From assembly GCA_902792005.1 (NCBI GenBank), contig CADAXW010000019.1, forward strand, positions 19,700 to 68,714: a DNA stretch of 49,015 bases, in the 5' to 3' direction. The stretch comes from an uncultured Lachnospiraceae bacterium. GTDB taxonomy: Bacteria; Bacillota; Clostridia; Lachnospirales; Lachnospiraceae. Every line of letters starts with the position of its first letter. Position 1 is the stretch's first letter. The position numbers and the translations under genes were made by a program. Positions 42,595 to 49,015 of this stretch are shown piece by piece. The notes under the pieces were generated by a model. That model was not told the DNA's origin, did not search any database, and saw only the letters and a list, made by a program, of their open reading frames with translations.

Positions 42595-44103
42595 TCAGGG
42601 CTCATCCTCCTCATAATACTCATTCGGATGATTTTTCTCGATGGGATAATGGAAGATCTGGTTCACCGGATCCACCATATAGATTTCCGTTACGGTACAG
42701 TGTGTCTTCAGCGTCTGGCTCCAGAGCTTGTTTTCCGAGGGAGTATCGCCCCAGAAAACGCCCATATGACAGTCTCTGCCGGACCTCCAGACCGGAGCAA
42801 GGTAAAGGATATCTCCCTTGGCCGCCTTTCCGCTCTTCAGCATGGCCGATGCCGAGGAAAATGTATCGTACTCCACCAGCCCCCGGAGTGCCAGCTTCAG
42901 ATAGTTATCTCCGTTTCCGTAACCGCCGTAATTGCCCATGGCCGAAACCTTGTCCAGATCCCCGCCGGAATAATAAACAAGACTGGAGATGAAGCCGGTA
43001 CAGTTCATTCCGCTTTCCTCCCCATATTCACCATAGGGCCGGATCAGAAGTTCCGGCGTCCTGCTGTAATTCGCAAGACTGATGTAATTCGTCTTGAAGT
43101 AATAGTCGGAATGATGACTGGTCATCCATCCGTATATATCATTGCACTGCAGATACTGGTCAATGGTGGGCTTACCAACAATCCTTGCGCCGGTAATATC
43201 CATGAAATACTTCTTTCCATCCACCTCCACATATTCACGCTGCGCAAACTTTCCGTCCGCATCGGAATAGTACCAGCGTTTCTTCCACCGGAACCAACCC
43301 GCCTGCTTACGCTTTTTTCCGCTTTCATCTGCAAAAAACAAACTATCCTGATAATTATAAAAATCACCCTTCAGGATCTTTCCGTTCTCATCCACATAAA
43401 CGGTGGCACCGTCCTTCTGAAGCTCCTTCTGCTGGGCGATGGTCCCGTCACTTTCCCCATAATAGGTCTCACCCTCAAACTCCTGCCAGCCACTGGCCGG
43501 AGTCAGCGTTCCATCCGAGGAAGCCTTCATCATCTTCCCCTGATACACGAGGAGACCGGTGGTCATCATTTTTCCATCCGCGTCAAAATAGTAGTTCTTT
43601 CCATTCTCGGTGATCATCCACCGACGGGTAAGCTTTCCGTCCTTTTCCCCATAGTATTTTGCTCCGCCAACTTCTGCCCATCCGGCATGTGGCGTCAGAA
43701 CTCCGGCATCATCCGCATCATACAGTTTATCCTCCAAAAGGATCGTGGTATCTGTTACAAATGCGCCGTCCTCGCCCATATAATACTGTTTTTCGTCATA
43801 CGAAAAGAGATGGTTCGTCATGATCTTACCATCTTCTCCCAGGAAATACTTCTTCCCGTTCACCAGCATCCAGTGGTTCTTTACCACATTTCCGTTGGCA
43901 TCCTTATAAACCGTATCCGGCGTCGGATCCGGCTGTCGTTCCTCGGCCTTGGATCTTCCTGCACTAATAAAGGAAAGTGCAAGAATAGCACCTACACCCA
44001 GGAGGATCACGATACCGGTCACGATCAGGATCACCTTCATGCGATGTCTATGTCGATCTCCCACAAGCCACTCCATTTCCGGCTCTGTGTGTCCACAGGT
44101 CAT
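42595..44103 (-). CDS. Membrane-anchored wall protein with cell-wall-binding repeats and NlpC/P60-like domain
   Basis: About 502 residues. A short cytosolic start (MTCGHTEPEMEWLVGDRHRHR) leads to one span (VILIVTGIVILLGVGAILAL). Repeats of the cell-wall-binding kind (NGKKYFLGEDGKIM, KRWYYSDADGK) cover residues 70-295. The C-terminal 170 residues contain MNCTGFISSLVYYSG and DCHMGVFWG, resembling the Cys and His of NlpC/P60 peptidases (DCSGF, HVGIY), so a muropeptide hydrolase is plausible. The start is uncertain: the GTG at 44136 lies inside the rpsR terminator, and no ATG here has a good ribosome site. Confidence 0.75.
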   Translation of the reverse strand: MTCGHTEPEMEWLVGDRHRHRMKVILIVTGIVILLGVGAILALSFISAGRSKAEERQPDPTPDTVYKDANGNVVKNHWMLVNGKKYFLGEDGKIMTNHLFSYDEKQYYMGEDGAFVTDTTILLEDKLYDADDAGVLTPHAGWAEVGGAKYYGEKDGKLTRRWMITENGKNYYFDADGKMMTTGLLVYQGKMMKASSDGTLTPASGWQEFEGETYYGESDGTIAQQKELQKDGATVYVDENGKILKGDFYNYQDSLFFADESGKKRKQAGWFRWKKRWYYSDADGKFAQREYVEVDGKKYFMDITGARIVGKPTIDQYLQCNDIYGWMTSHHSDYYFKTNYISLANYSRTPELLIRPYGEYGEESGMNCTGFISSLVYYSGGDLDKVSAMGNYGGYGNGDNYLKLALRGLVEYDTFSSASAMLKSGKAAKGDILYLAPVWRSGRDCHMGVFWGDTPSENKLWSQTLKTHCTVTEIYMVDPVNQIFHYPIEKNHPNEYYEEDEP

Positions 44104-44107
44104 AAAA

Positions 44108-44145
44108 ATGCAAAAAAAGCCCGGACAGCATACCACTGCCCAGGC
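44108..44145 (-). terminator. Terminator of rpsF-ssb-rpsR
   Basis: A 10-bp stem with two wobbles (44136-44145 with 44119-44128, seven-base loop) is followed by seven T on the minus strand (44112-44118). It lies nine bases after the rpsR stop. Confidence 0.9.
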
Positions 44146-44153
44146 CTTTCTCT

Positions 44154-44420
44154 TTACTCTACTACATAAGGAATCAGAGCGATCTGACGTGCGCGCTTTA
44201 CAGCAACTGTCAGCGCTCTCTGATGCTTTGCGCAGTTTCCTGTGATTCTTCTCGGAAGAATCTTTCCACGCTCAGAGATATACTTCCGAAGCAGATTCGC
44301 GTCCTTATAATCAATTACCTGATTCTTGTCAGCGCAGAATACACATACTTTCTTACGTCTGCGCATCGGTCTTCTTCTCATGGGAGCAGCATCCTTCTGC
44401 TCTGTCTTATTGTAAGGCAT
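44154..44420 (-). CDS. rpsR: 30S ribosomal protein S18
   Basis: An 88-residue basic protein. [46 protein letters not shown] is the S18 core. It has CxxC and CAKH cysteine/histidine pairs, the zinc-type (C+) form. The Arg-rich MRRRPMRRR lies at the start. AGGAGG precedes the ATG at 44420. Last gene of rpsF-ssb-rpsR. Confidence 0.96.
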   Translation of the reverse strand: MPYNKTEQKDAAPMRRRPMRRRKKVCVFCADKNQVIDYKDANLLRKYISERGKILPRRITGNCAKHQRALTVAVKRARQIALIPYVVE

Positions 44421-44435
44421 AATTTTCCTCCTATT

Positions 44436-44894
44436 TTACTTGAAAGGCAGGTCATTCTCGATGCCATCCGGAATTGCCATGAAATCATCCGGAGCAGCAT
44501 TCTTCGGCGCCGGAGCCTCACCTGCGGGCTGATATCCACCCTGGTTCTGCTGAGAAGCAGCCTTTGACTCTGCAAACTCGATCTCTTCAACAATGACCCG
44601 TACGGAGTAAACCTTCTCTCCGTTCTTATTGGTATAATTATCGTTCTCGATCCGTCCAACCACAACAACCTTTGTACCCTGCTTCAGATACTTCTCAACG
44701 AACTCTCCCTGCTTACCAAAGGCTGTGCAGTTAAAGAAATCTGCCGTTGCTTCATTTCCGTCCTGGCTGTTTCTTGCGAATCTCCTGTCCACTGCGATGG
44801 AAAAACGGCCAATAGCCATCTCACCGTTTCTGGACTGTGTATACCGAACCTCCGGATCTCTTGTGAGTCGACCCATTAAAATCACCTTGTTCAT
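44436..44894 (-). CDS. ssb: Single-stranded DNA-binding protein
   Basis: A 152-residue OB-fold protein. The start MNKVILMGRLTRDPEVRYTQSR and FNCTAFGKQGEFVEKYLKQG are canonical. A Gln/Pro/Ala-rich linker leads to the acidic tip DGIENDLPFK, which recruits partner proteins such as PriA. GGAGG precedes the ATG. It lies between the S6 and S18 genes, the normal order. Confidence 0.96.
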   Translation of the reverse strand: MNKVILMGRLTRDPEVRYTQSRNGEMAIGRFSIAVDRRFARNSQDGNEATADFFNCTAFGKQGEFVEKYLKQGTKVVVVGRIENDNYTNKNGEKVYSVRVIVEEIEFAESKAASQQNQGGYQPAGEAPAPKNAAPDDFMAIPDGIENDLPFK

Positions 44895-44912
44895 ATGAAA
44901 ACCTCCGTCTAA

Positions 44913-45203
44913 TTATTCAGCGTCGGGTTTCACAACAAGAAAACGAATGACATGATCCTGAATACGAAGCTTCTCTTCCAGACGTGCAGGCATATCAGCC
45001 GGTGCATCGAACTGAATGAAATAGTAGAAGCCTTCTTTCATGTCCTGAATCTCATAAGCCATTCTCTTACGTCCCTGGTCATCAACATTCGTGATGGTTC
45101 CACCGTATCTCTCAATACGGCTCTTAACCTTTGCGAGAACAGCCTCTTTTGCGTCATCATCAATTCTTGTACTGATAACCAACGCGAGTTCATACTTGTT
45201 CAT
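44913..45203 (-). CDS. rpsF: 30S ribosomal protein S6
   Basis: A 96-residue ribosomal protein that pairs with S18. MNKYELALVISTRIDDD, the GRKRMAYEI block and EGFYYFIQFDAPA are typical. The ORF extends upstream to 45284, but the ATG at 45203 with AAAGGAGG is the right start. Two promoters precede it. In many bacteria the S6:S18 complex binds its own leader RNA; the leader here has a GTGATA/TATCAC hairpin that might serve this, which I cannot confirm. Confidence 0.96.
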   Translation of the reverse strand: MNKYELALVISTRIDDDAKEAVLAKVKSRIERYGGTITNVDDQGRKRMAYEIQDMKEGFYYFIQFDAPADMPARLEEKLRIQDHVIRFLVVKPDAE

Positions 45204-45274
45204 TCTGCTTACCTCCTTTTGGTCTTGTGGCCCCTGCGTGATACAGGAGCAAGGAAAAACTATCACAGAAATCG

Positions 45275-45303
45275 ATATTATCACATCATGCAGGGAAAAG
45301 CAA
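45275..45303 (-). promoter_or_regulatory. Proximal promoter of rpsF-ssb-rpsR (P2)
   Basis: TTGCTT (45298-45303) and TAATAT (45275-45280), spacer 17, minus strand. The start near 45268 gives a leader of about 65 bases. Confidence 0.5.
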
Positions 45304-45332
45304 GGAATTTTTCTCTTGATTTTGTTTATTAT

Positions 45333-45370
45333 TGCTTCTTTTTGCTTCGTTTTGCTTCGTTTTGCTTTGT
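45333..45370. repeat. 10-bp repeat tttgcttcgt in the rpsF leader region
   Basis: About three and a half copies of a 10-base unit (tttgcttcgt with variants) between the two rpsF promoters. In the sense direction it is an A-rich, G-poor tract of GCAAAACGAA units. Confidence 0.6.
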
Positions 45371-45405
45371 TCTGTTTTCGACGCCTCGATCTTTTGTAGG
45401 ATTAC

Positions 45406-45434
45406 ATTATACGGAACATGCGTTCGAAAGTCAA
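45406..45434 (-). promoter_or_regulatory. Distal promoter of rpsF-ssb-rpsR (P1)
   Basis: TTGACT (45429-45434) and a perfect TATAAT (45406-45411), spacer 17, minus strand. It is the strongest consensus in this gap and gives a leader of about 195 bases. Confidence 0.8.
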
Positions 45435-45457
45435 CCGCAAATTTCGAACATTTGAAA

Positions 45458-45495
45458 TGAAAATGCTGAAGTCTCACAAGAAGCTTCAGCATTTT
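45458..45495 (-). terminator. Terminator of the L,D-transpeptidase gene
   Basis: A perfect 12-bp stem AAAATGCTGAAG/CTTCAGCATTTT (45484-45495 with 45460-45471), tail TTTTCATTTC on the minus strand. It lies 14 bases after the gene's stop. Confidence 0.8.
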
Positions 45496-45508
45496 TCGAT
45501 CATATATC

Positions 45509-47296
45509 TTATTTGAAGATTACCAGATGTGTTCCGATGGGAATGTTATCATAGATCCACTTCGCATCGTCAATATTCATCCGGATACATCCATGAGAAG
45601 ACGGAACTCCCATGGTCCTGTCAGCACAAACCTTCGGCTCATCTGTCATCGTATAGGGCGATGAATGGAACAGATACTCTCCACCGATAAAGCCGGTTGC
45701 CCACCAGCAGCGATAACCGAAGCTGTTAAAGAATCGGGTCCTCATGGTGGTATTATACTCGCCCTCCGGTGTCGGATGATCTCTGGTTCCTGTGGAGCAG
45801 GTAAAGCTCTCTGTGATCTTCCATTCACCCTTCTTACCCTTGAAGACATAGGTCCTCTGGCCTGTCAGATCTACCATGATCAGATAACCTGAACTGCTGG
45901 AATAACCCTGCGCCTTTGTAACAACACCGTTCAGCAGAATAACTCCGCCAACGCCTGCATAATAGGTCTTACCATTGTATGTAAATGTCTTATCCGTTAC
46001 AAGTACACCGGACTTCTTTGCGTAATATGCGGTATCCTTATCAACCTTGATAAAGCCAACCTGCATTTCAGCCTTTGCATTAAAGTAGTAGAACTTTCCG
46101 GAGATCTTTGACTTGGAATTCGCACAGAGAATACCGTTTTTCTTTACGAAATACCACTTCTTCTTGTACTGAACCCAGCCGCTTGTGGTCTTGATGGATC
46201 CGTCTTCCTTAATGAAGCGCAGAGAATCATCGATCTTTGTAACTCCGGTTGCCATCACACCGTTGGCCTTCAGATAGTATGTCTTACCGCCAAGGCGAAG
46301 CAGGGAATTTGTGCGAAGCACTCCTCCCTTATCTGCATAATACCAGTTCTTATTGTACTTGACCCAGCCTGCTTTTGTCTGAACCTTACCGTTCTTATTA
46401 AAGTAGTAATACTTATCACCGGACTTGTAAACGCCCTGGGTAAGGGTTCCATCCTTACCTACATAGTACATTTTCGCACCGGAACCAACCACGCTGTTTG
46501 TAAGAGCAACGCCGGCCTTCAGGTAGTACCACTCACCATTATACTCAACCCAGCCGTTCTTCTTACCGGGAGAACCTGACTTATCGAAATATGTCACAAC
46601 GCCGTCTACTTTAGCGACGCCTGCACCCATGGAGCAGTCAGCCCCAAGGAAGTATACCTTGCCCTTGGACTTAAGAACCTCATTTTGCATAAGCTTCCCG
46701 CCCTTGGTCACGTAATACCATTTGCCGTTCAGGGATACCCATCCGGCTGTAACCCGGATCACGCCGGTCTTCTTTGCCACATAGTAATCCTTACCTGCCT
46801 TAACCAGACCGGTCTTGATCCGGCCATTGGCATCCAGGTAATACTTATTACCGCTGACAGTAACCACCTGATCCTTTACCATCTTACTTCCGGCATCCAC
46901 CAGGTATTTCTTCCCATCCACGGTAACCCACTGCTGCTTTGTATAAAGAACACCGGTCTCAGGATCACAGATATAAGTCACTGACTTATACTCGAAAATA
47001 CCCGTAGCCATAGCACCATCTTTCCCCAGATAGTACTTCTGTCCCTTCTTGGTCACGATACTGTTCTTCAAAACAGCACCGGAAGCATCGGTCAGATACC
47101 ACTTGCCATCGATCTGCGACCAGGAATTCTTTACAGGCTGATCTCCGGCATCATACACATAGCTGACTCCATCCACATCCTGAATATGCCGTTTACCGGC
47201 TGCCTCTGCATCAAGCTGCGGGAAAAGGAGAACAGTCATGAGCACGAGTACCATGGCCAGCAACAAACCATTTCGAATTGTAAAACGCTTGCTCAT
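45509..47296 (-). CDS. L,D-transpeptidase (YkuD) with long cell-wall-binding repeat region
   Basis: A 595-residue exported protein. A signal peptide (MSKRFTIRNGLLLAMVLVLM...LDAEAAG) is followed by some 20 cell-wall-binding repeats (residues 38-460, type GKWYYVTKGGKLM). The C-terminal YkuD domain has MVDLTGQRTYVFKG, FHSSPYTM and the catalytic motif SSHGCIRMN with its Cys. It would form 3-3 peptide crosslinks or anchor proteins to peptidoglycan. AGAGGGA precedes the ATG. The repeats are richer in Lys and Val than those of the two neighbouring wall proteins. Confidence 0.92.
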   Translation of the reverse strand: MSKRFTIRNGLLLAMVLVLMTVLLFPQLDAEAAGKRHIQDVDGVSYVYDAGDQPVKNSWSQIDGKWYLTDASGAVLKNSIVTKKGQKYYLGKDGAMATGIFEYKSVTYICDPETGVLYTKQQWVTVDGKKYLVDAGSKMVKDQVVTVSGNKYYLDANGRIKTGLVKAGKDYYVAKKTGVIRVTAGWVSLNGKWYYVTKGGKLMQNEVLKSKGKVYFLGADCSMGAGVAKVDGVVTYFDKSGSPGKKNGWVEYNGEWYYLKAGVALTNSVVGSGAKMYYVGKDGTLTQGVYKSGDKYYYFNKNGKVQTKAGWVKYNKNWYYADKGGVLRTNSLLRLGGKTYYLKANGVMATGVTKIDDSLRFIKEDGSIKTTSGWVQYKKKWYFVKKNGILCANSKSKISGKFYYFNAKAEMQVGFIKVDKDTAYYAKKSGVLVTDKTFTYNGKTYYAGVGGVILLNGVVTKAQGYSSSSGYLIMVDLTGQRTYVFKGKKGEWKITESFTCSTGTRDHPTPEGEYNTTMRTRFFNSFGYRCWWATGFIGGEYLFHSSPYTMTDEPKVCADRTMGVPSSHGCIRMNIDDAKWIYDNIPIGTHLVIFK

Positions 47297-47545
47297 TTTA
47301 TCCCTCTTTCAAATACCTAAAACCACTCCATACACATTCCATACAGAAAATGATTTTGAATTTGTCTTATCTAGTTAAGATAACACAATCCCCCCGCCCG
47401 CGCAAGGCGTTTTGATGAACACACAAAAAATTCAGCGATTTACATAAAATGTTGTAAAAAAAAGCAAGATACTTGTATCCGAACAAAGCGATACACTTTC
47501 TGCGGAGCAAAATCAAGACTTGCGCAGCAAGCAGCCTTGAGCAGG
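47297..47545. other. Intergenic region upstream of the L,D-transpeptidase
   Basis: This gap holds a candidate promoter (described separately), a TTATCT/AGATAA inverted repeat at 47367-47383 that overlaps the -10, and an AT-rich stretch. From about 47460 there is a degenerate unit of the terminator array, with an eight-T run on the minus strand near 47455-47463. I see no gene in it. Confidence 0.5.
47377..47405 (-). promoter_or_regulatory. Candidate promoter of the L,D-transpeptidase
   Basis: TTGCGC (47400-47405) and TATCTT (47377-47382), spacer 17, minus strand. Only moderate matches. The overlapping inverted repeat could be an operator. Confidence 0.35.
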
Positions 47546-48024
47546 GCGGAAAATAGCAGGAAAAGCTAAGATACAAGGACTTCTTGCTCATATCTTTGCT
47601 CCGACGGACCGGAACAGCGCGGAAAATACCAGAAAAAGCTAAGATATGACATGCTTCGGCAGACCGGAACAGGCCGGAAAATACCAGAAAAAGCTAAGAT
47701 ACAAGGACTTCTTGCTCATATCTTTGCTTCGGCAGACTGGAACAGCGCGGAAAACACCAGAAAAAGCTAAGATACAAGGACTTCTTGCTCATATCTTTGC
47801 TTCGGCAGACCGGAACAGCGCGGAAAATAGCAGGAAAAGCAAAGATATGACAGCTTTTTGCTCATATCTTTGCTTCGGTAGATTGGAACAGCGCGGAAAA
47901 CACCAGAAAAAGCTAAGATACAAGGACTTCTTGCTCATATCTTTGCTCCGACGGACCGGCGCAGCGCGGAAAATACCAGAAAAAGCTAAGATATGACAGC
48001 TTTTTGCTCATATCTTTGCTTCGG
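47546..48024 (-). repeat. Tandem array of seven 73-bp units, each a terminator-like hairpin
   Basis: Copies start at 47546, 47619, 47674, 47747, 47820, 47893 and 47966. Five are 73 bases; the second is shortened to about 55 and the last to 59. Read on the minus strand, each full unit has AAGCAAAGATA pairing with TATCTTAGCTT (up to 14 bp in the copy from 47820), then GCTTTTTC, which is an intrinsic-terminator layout. Loops are of two kinds. The array begins six bases after tRNA-Phe, at the end of the rRNA-tRNA operon, so it probably stops that transcript. Confidence 0.85.
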
Positions 48025-48030
48025 AAAAAG

Positions 48031-48103
<73 letters not shown>

Positions 48104-48193
48104 GTAATAGATATGAAGTTAAGATTTCGCGAAGAACAACGGATGTATCGCGTTGAACGCTCGTGTTCATAAGCGATGGATACGTTGTTCGCT

Positions 48194-48219
48194 GTTTGAT
48201 CTGTACTTACAGATCAAAC
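48194..48219. repeat. Perfect 11-bp hairpin between tRNA-fMet and tRNA-Phe
   Basis: GTTTGATCTGT (48194-48204) pairs exactly with ACAGATCAAAC (48209-48219) around a four-base loop. It lies in a 171-base spacer, the longest in the tRNA cluster. The spacer also has an imperfect inverted repeat, GCGAAGAACAACG near 48127 with CGTTGTTCGC near 48183. No gene is seen in the spacer. Confidence 0.75.
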
Positions 48220-48274
48220 GTCCCGAGTATGCGAAGCATGCGAGGGGCGAAATCGACGATTACAAAAAAAATAG

Positions 48275-48348
48275 TAGCGGGGACAGGATTTGAACCTGTG
48301 ACCTTCGGGTTATGAGCCCGACGAGCTTCCGAGCTGCTCCACCCCGCG
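48275..48348 (-). tRNA. Initiator tRNA-fMet (CAT)
   Basis: A 74-base tRNA with anticodon CAT in the G-C-rich stem TCGGGCTCATAACCCGA, the initiator mark. The first base C1 does not pair with position 72 (T here), also typical of initiators. CCA is not encoded. Confidence 0.96.
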
Positions 48349-48374
48349 TCATTGGTGATCTTAAAAAGATCAAG

Positions 48375-48456
48375 TGGGCGGAGGTGGATTCGAACCACCG
48401 AAGCAAGTTGCAGCAGATTTACAGTCTGTCCCCTTTGGCCACTCGGGAATCCGCCC
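48375..48456 (-). tRNA. tRNA-Tyr (GTA)
   Basis: An 82-base class II tRNA with a long variable arm. The anticodon loop CTGTAAA gives GTA. The acceptor GGGCGGA pairs with TCCGCCC, discriminator A. Confidence 0.97.
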
Positions 48457-48483
48457 GTTTCGTATATGAAATTATATACAAAG

Positions 48484-48556
48484 AGCCGATGATCGGACTC
48501 GAACCGATAACCTGCTGATTACAAATCAGCTGCTCTGCCAATTGAGCCACATCGGC
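48484..48556 (-). tRNA. tRNA-Thr (TGT)
   Basis: A 73-base tRNA with anticodon loop TTTGTAA giving TGT. The acceptor GCCGATG pairs with CATCGGC, discriminator T. Confidence 0.96.
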
Positions 48557-48597
48557 ACACAGCGTAACTTGCGATGCAAATCACGCAATGCGTCTAG

Positions 48598-48670
48598 TGG
48601 GACCTATAGGGCTCGAACCTATGACCCTCTGCTTGTAAGGCAGATGCTCTCCCAGCTGAGCTAAGATCCC
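48598..48670 (-). tRNA. tRNA-Val (TAC)
   Basis: A 73-base tRNA with anticodon loop CTTACAA giving TAC. The acceptor GGGATCT pairs with AGGTCCC with one wobble; discriminator A. Confidence 0.97.
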
Positions 48671-48712
48671 GATTCCATTGCTTATCAAGTCATATCGCTT
48701 TGATAAACAAAG

Positions 48713-48786
48713 CGACCCAGACGGGACTCGAACCCGTGACCTCCGCCGTGACAGGGCGGCGCTCTAACCAACTGAGCCACTGGGCC
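48713..48786 (-). tRNA. tRNA-Asp (GTC)
   Basis: A 74-base tRNA with anticodon loop CTGTCAC giving GTC and the usual Asp discriminator G. First tRNA after the 23S gene. It is the effector expected for the aspS T-box leader at 35803-36053. Confidence 0.97.
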
Positions 48787-48921
48787 TTGCGAATGATCGC
48801 AAAGAGTATTGTGCTCTTTAAAAACTTCATACGCGACTTCTACATTATAACCATTTTTATGCTATCTGACAAGAATTATTTTAACTACGAACCAAACCGA
48901 TCATTCTTTTCACTTCTTTTA

Positions 48922-49015
48922 GGAAAAGCCCTCGACCTATTAGTACACATCCGCTCCATACGTCACCGCACTTCCACTCTGTGCCTATCAACCTTGTAGT
49001 CTTCAAGGGGTCTTA
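48922..49015 (-). rRNA. 23S rRNA, 3' end (rest lies beyond the window)
   Basis: On the minus strand the edge begins TAAGACCCCTTGAAGACTAC and continues with GGTTGATAGGC, GTGGAAGTGCGGTGA and CTAATAGGTCGAGGGC, the conserved final helices of 23S rRNA. The exact 3' end is approximate. The 130 bases between it and tRNA-Asp contain two short hairpins and no 5S rRNA sequence. Confidence 0.93.

Noticed and set aside
44104-44136. Upstream GTG start for the NlpC-like wall protein
   Set aside because: The codon is inside the rpsR terminator hairpin and T-run, so a transcript starting there is unlikely to carry a ribosome site.
47646-47996. Plus-strand 116-residue open frame
   Set aside because: It lies wholly in the 73-bp repeat array; the protein is just the repeat read in rotating frames and has no ribosome site.
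47546-48024. Possible CRISPR array
   Set aside because: The 73-base units follow one another with no unique spacers, contain terminator-type hairpins and have no cas genes nearby.
48207-48398. Small open frames across the tRNA cluster
   Set aside because: They are translations of tRNA-fMet, tRNA-Tyr and spacers.

Overview
The window reads as chromosomal DNA of a Gram-positive, low-to-mid GC anaerobe of the class Clostridia, most likely Lachnospiraceae. This is inferred from the Firmicute gene order around yicC-gmk-rpoZ-priA-def-fmt-rsmB-rlmN-stp-prkC-rsgA-rpe-thiN, GatCAB, a T-box leader, a PPi-type phosphofructokinase, LL-diaminopimelate aminotransferase and secreted proteins with tandem cell-wall-binding repeats. 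No species name can be read from the sequence. Nearly every gene is on the minus strand; the exception is a two-gene island on the plus strand at 20.8-23.6 kb.

Region 1 (1-12.6 kb) is a long housekeeping operon driven by a consensus promoter at 12.62-12.65 kb. It covers GMP and RNA polymerase omega supply, replication restart, formyl-Met start and end processing, rRNA methylation, the PASTA kinase/phosphatase pair, ribosome assembly GTPase, ribulose-5-phosphate epimerase and thiamine pyrophosphokinase (cut by the window edge). Region 2 (12.6-20.7 kb) holds an ABC transporter pair, RqcH/NFACT, glycogen synthase, a cytidylate-kinase-like protein and an Asp/Glu racemase. Region 3 (20.8-23.8 kb) holds a D-aspartate-ligase-like ATP-grasp gene broken by a frameshift and a Mur ligase paralogue, ended by a strong terminator and a 24-bp-arm palindrome. 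That palindrome lies where the convergent yebC gene loses its normal 3' end and stop codon.

Region 4 (24.5-36 kb) carries corC-like, alr, YihY, a newly recognised 6S RNA with promoter and terminator, pfp, an LCP cell-wall ligase, gatCAB (with a palindromic insertion between gatC and gatA) and aspS behind a T-box. Region 5 (36-47.3 kb) is a cell-surface district. Three proteins with choline-binding-like repeats (a SleB-type hydrolase with an acidic/basic linker, an NlpC-like protein and an L,D-transpeptidase) flank dapL-rfbF-rfbG-rfbH, which makes a CDP-3,6-dideoxyhexose intermediate. The rpsF-ssb-rpsR operon lies between two of them.

Region 6 (47.5-49 kb) is the tail of a ribosomal RNA operon read leftward: the 3' end of 23S rRNA, then tRNA-Asp, Val, Thr, Tyr, fMet and Phe, with no 5S gene in between. 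It ends in about seven tandem 73-bp units, each encoding a terminator-like hairpin. Each tRNA spacer also carries a short hairpin. The best candidates for a second look are the terminator array, the D-Asp ligase/racemase/Mur ligase cassette, the yebC stop loss with its palindrome, and the wall-protein/dideoxysugar cluster.
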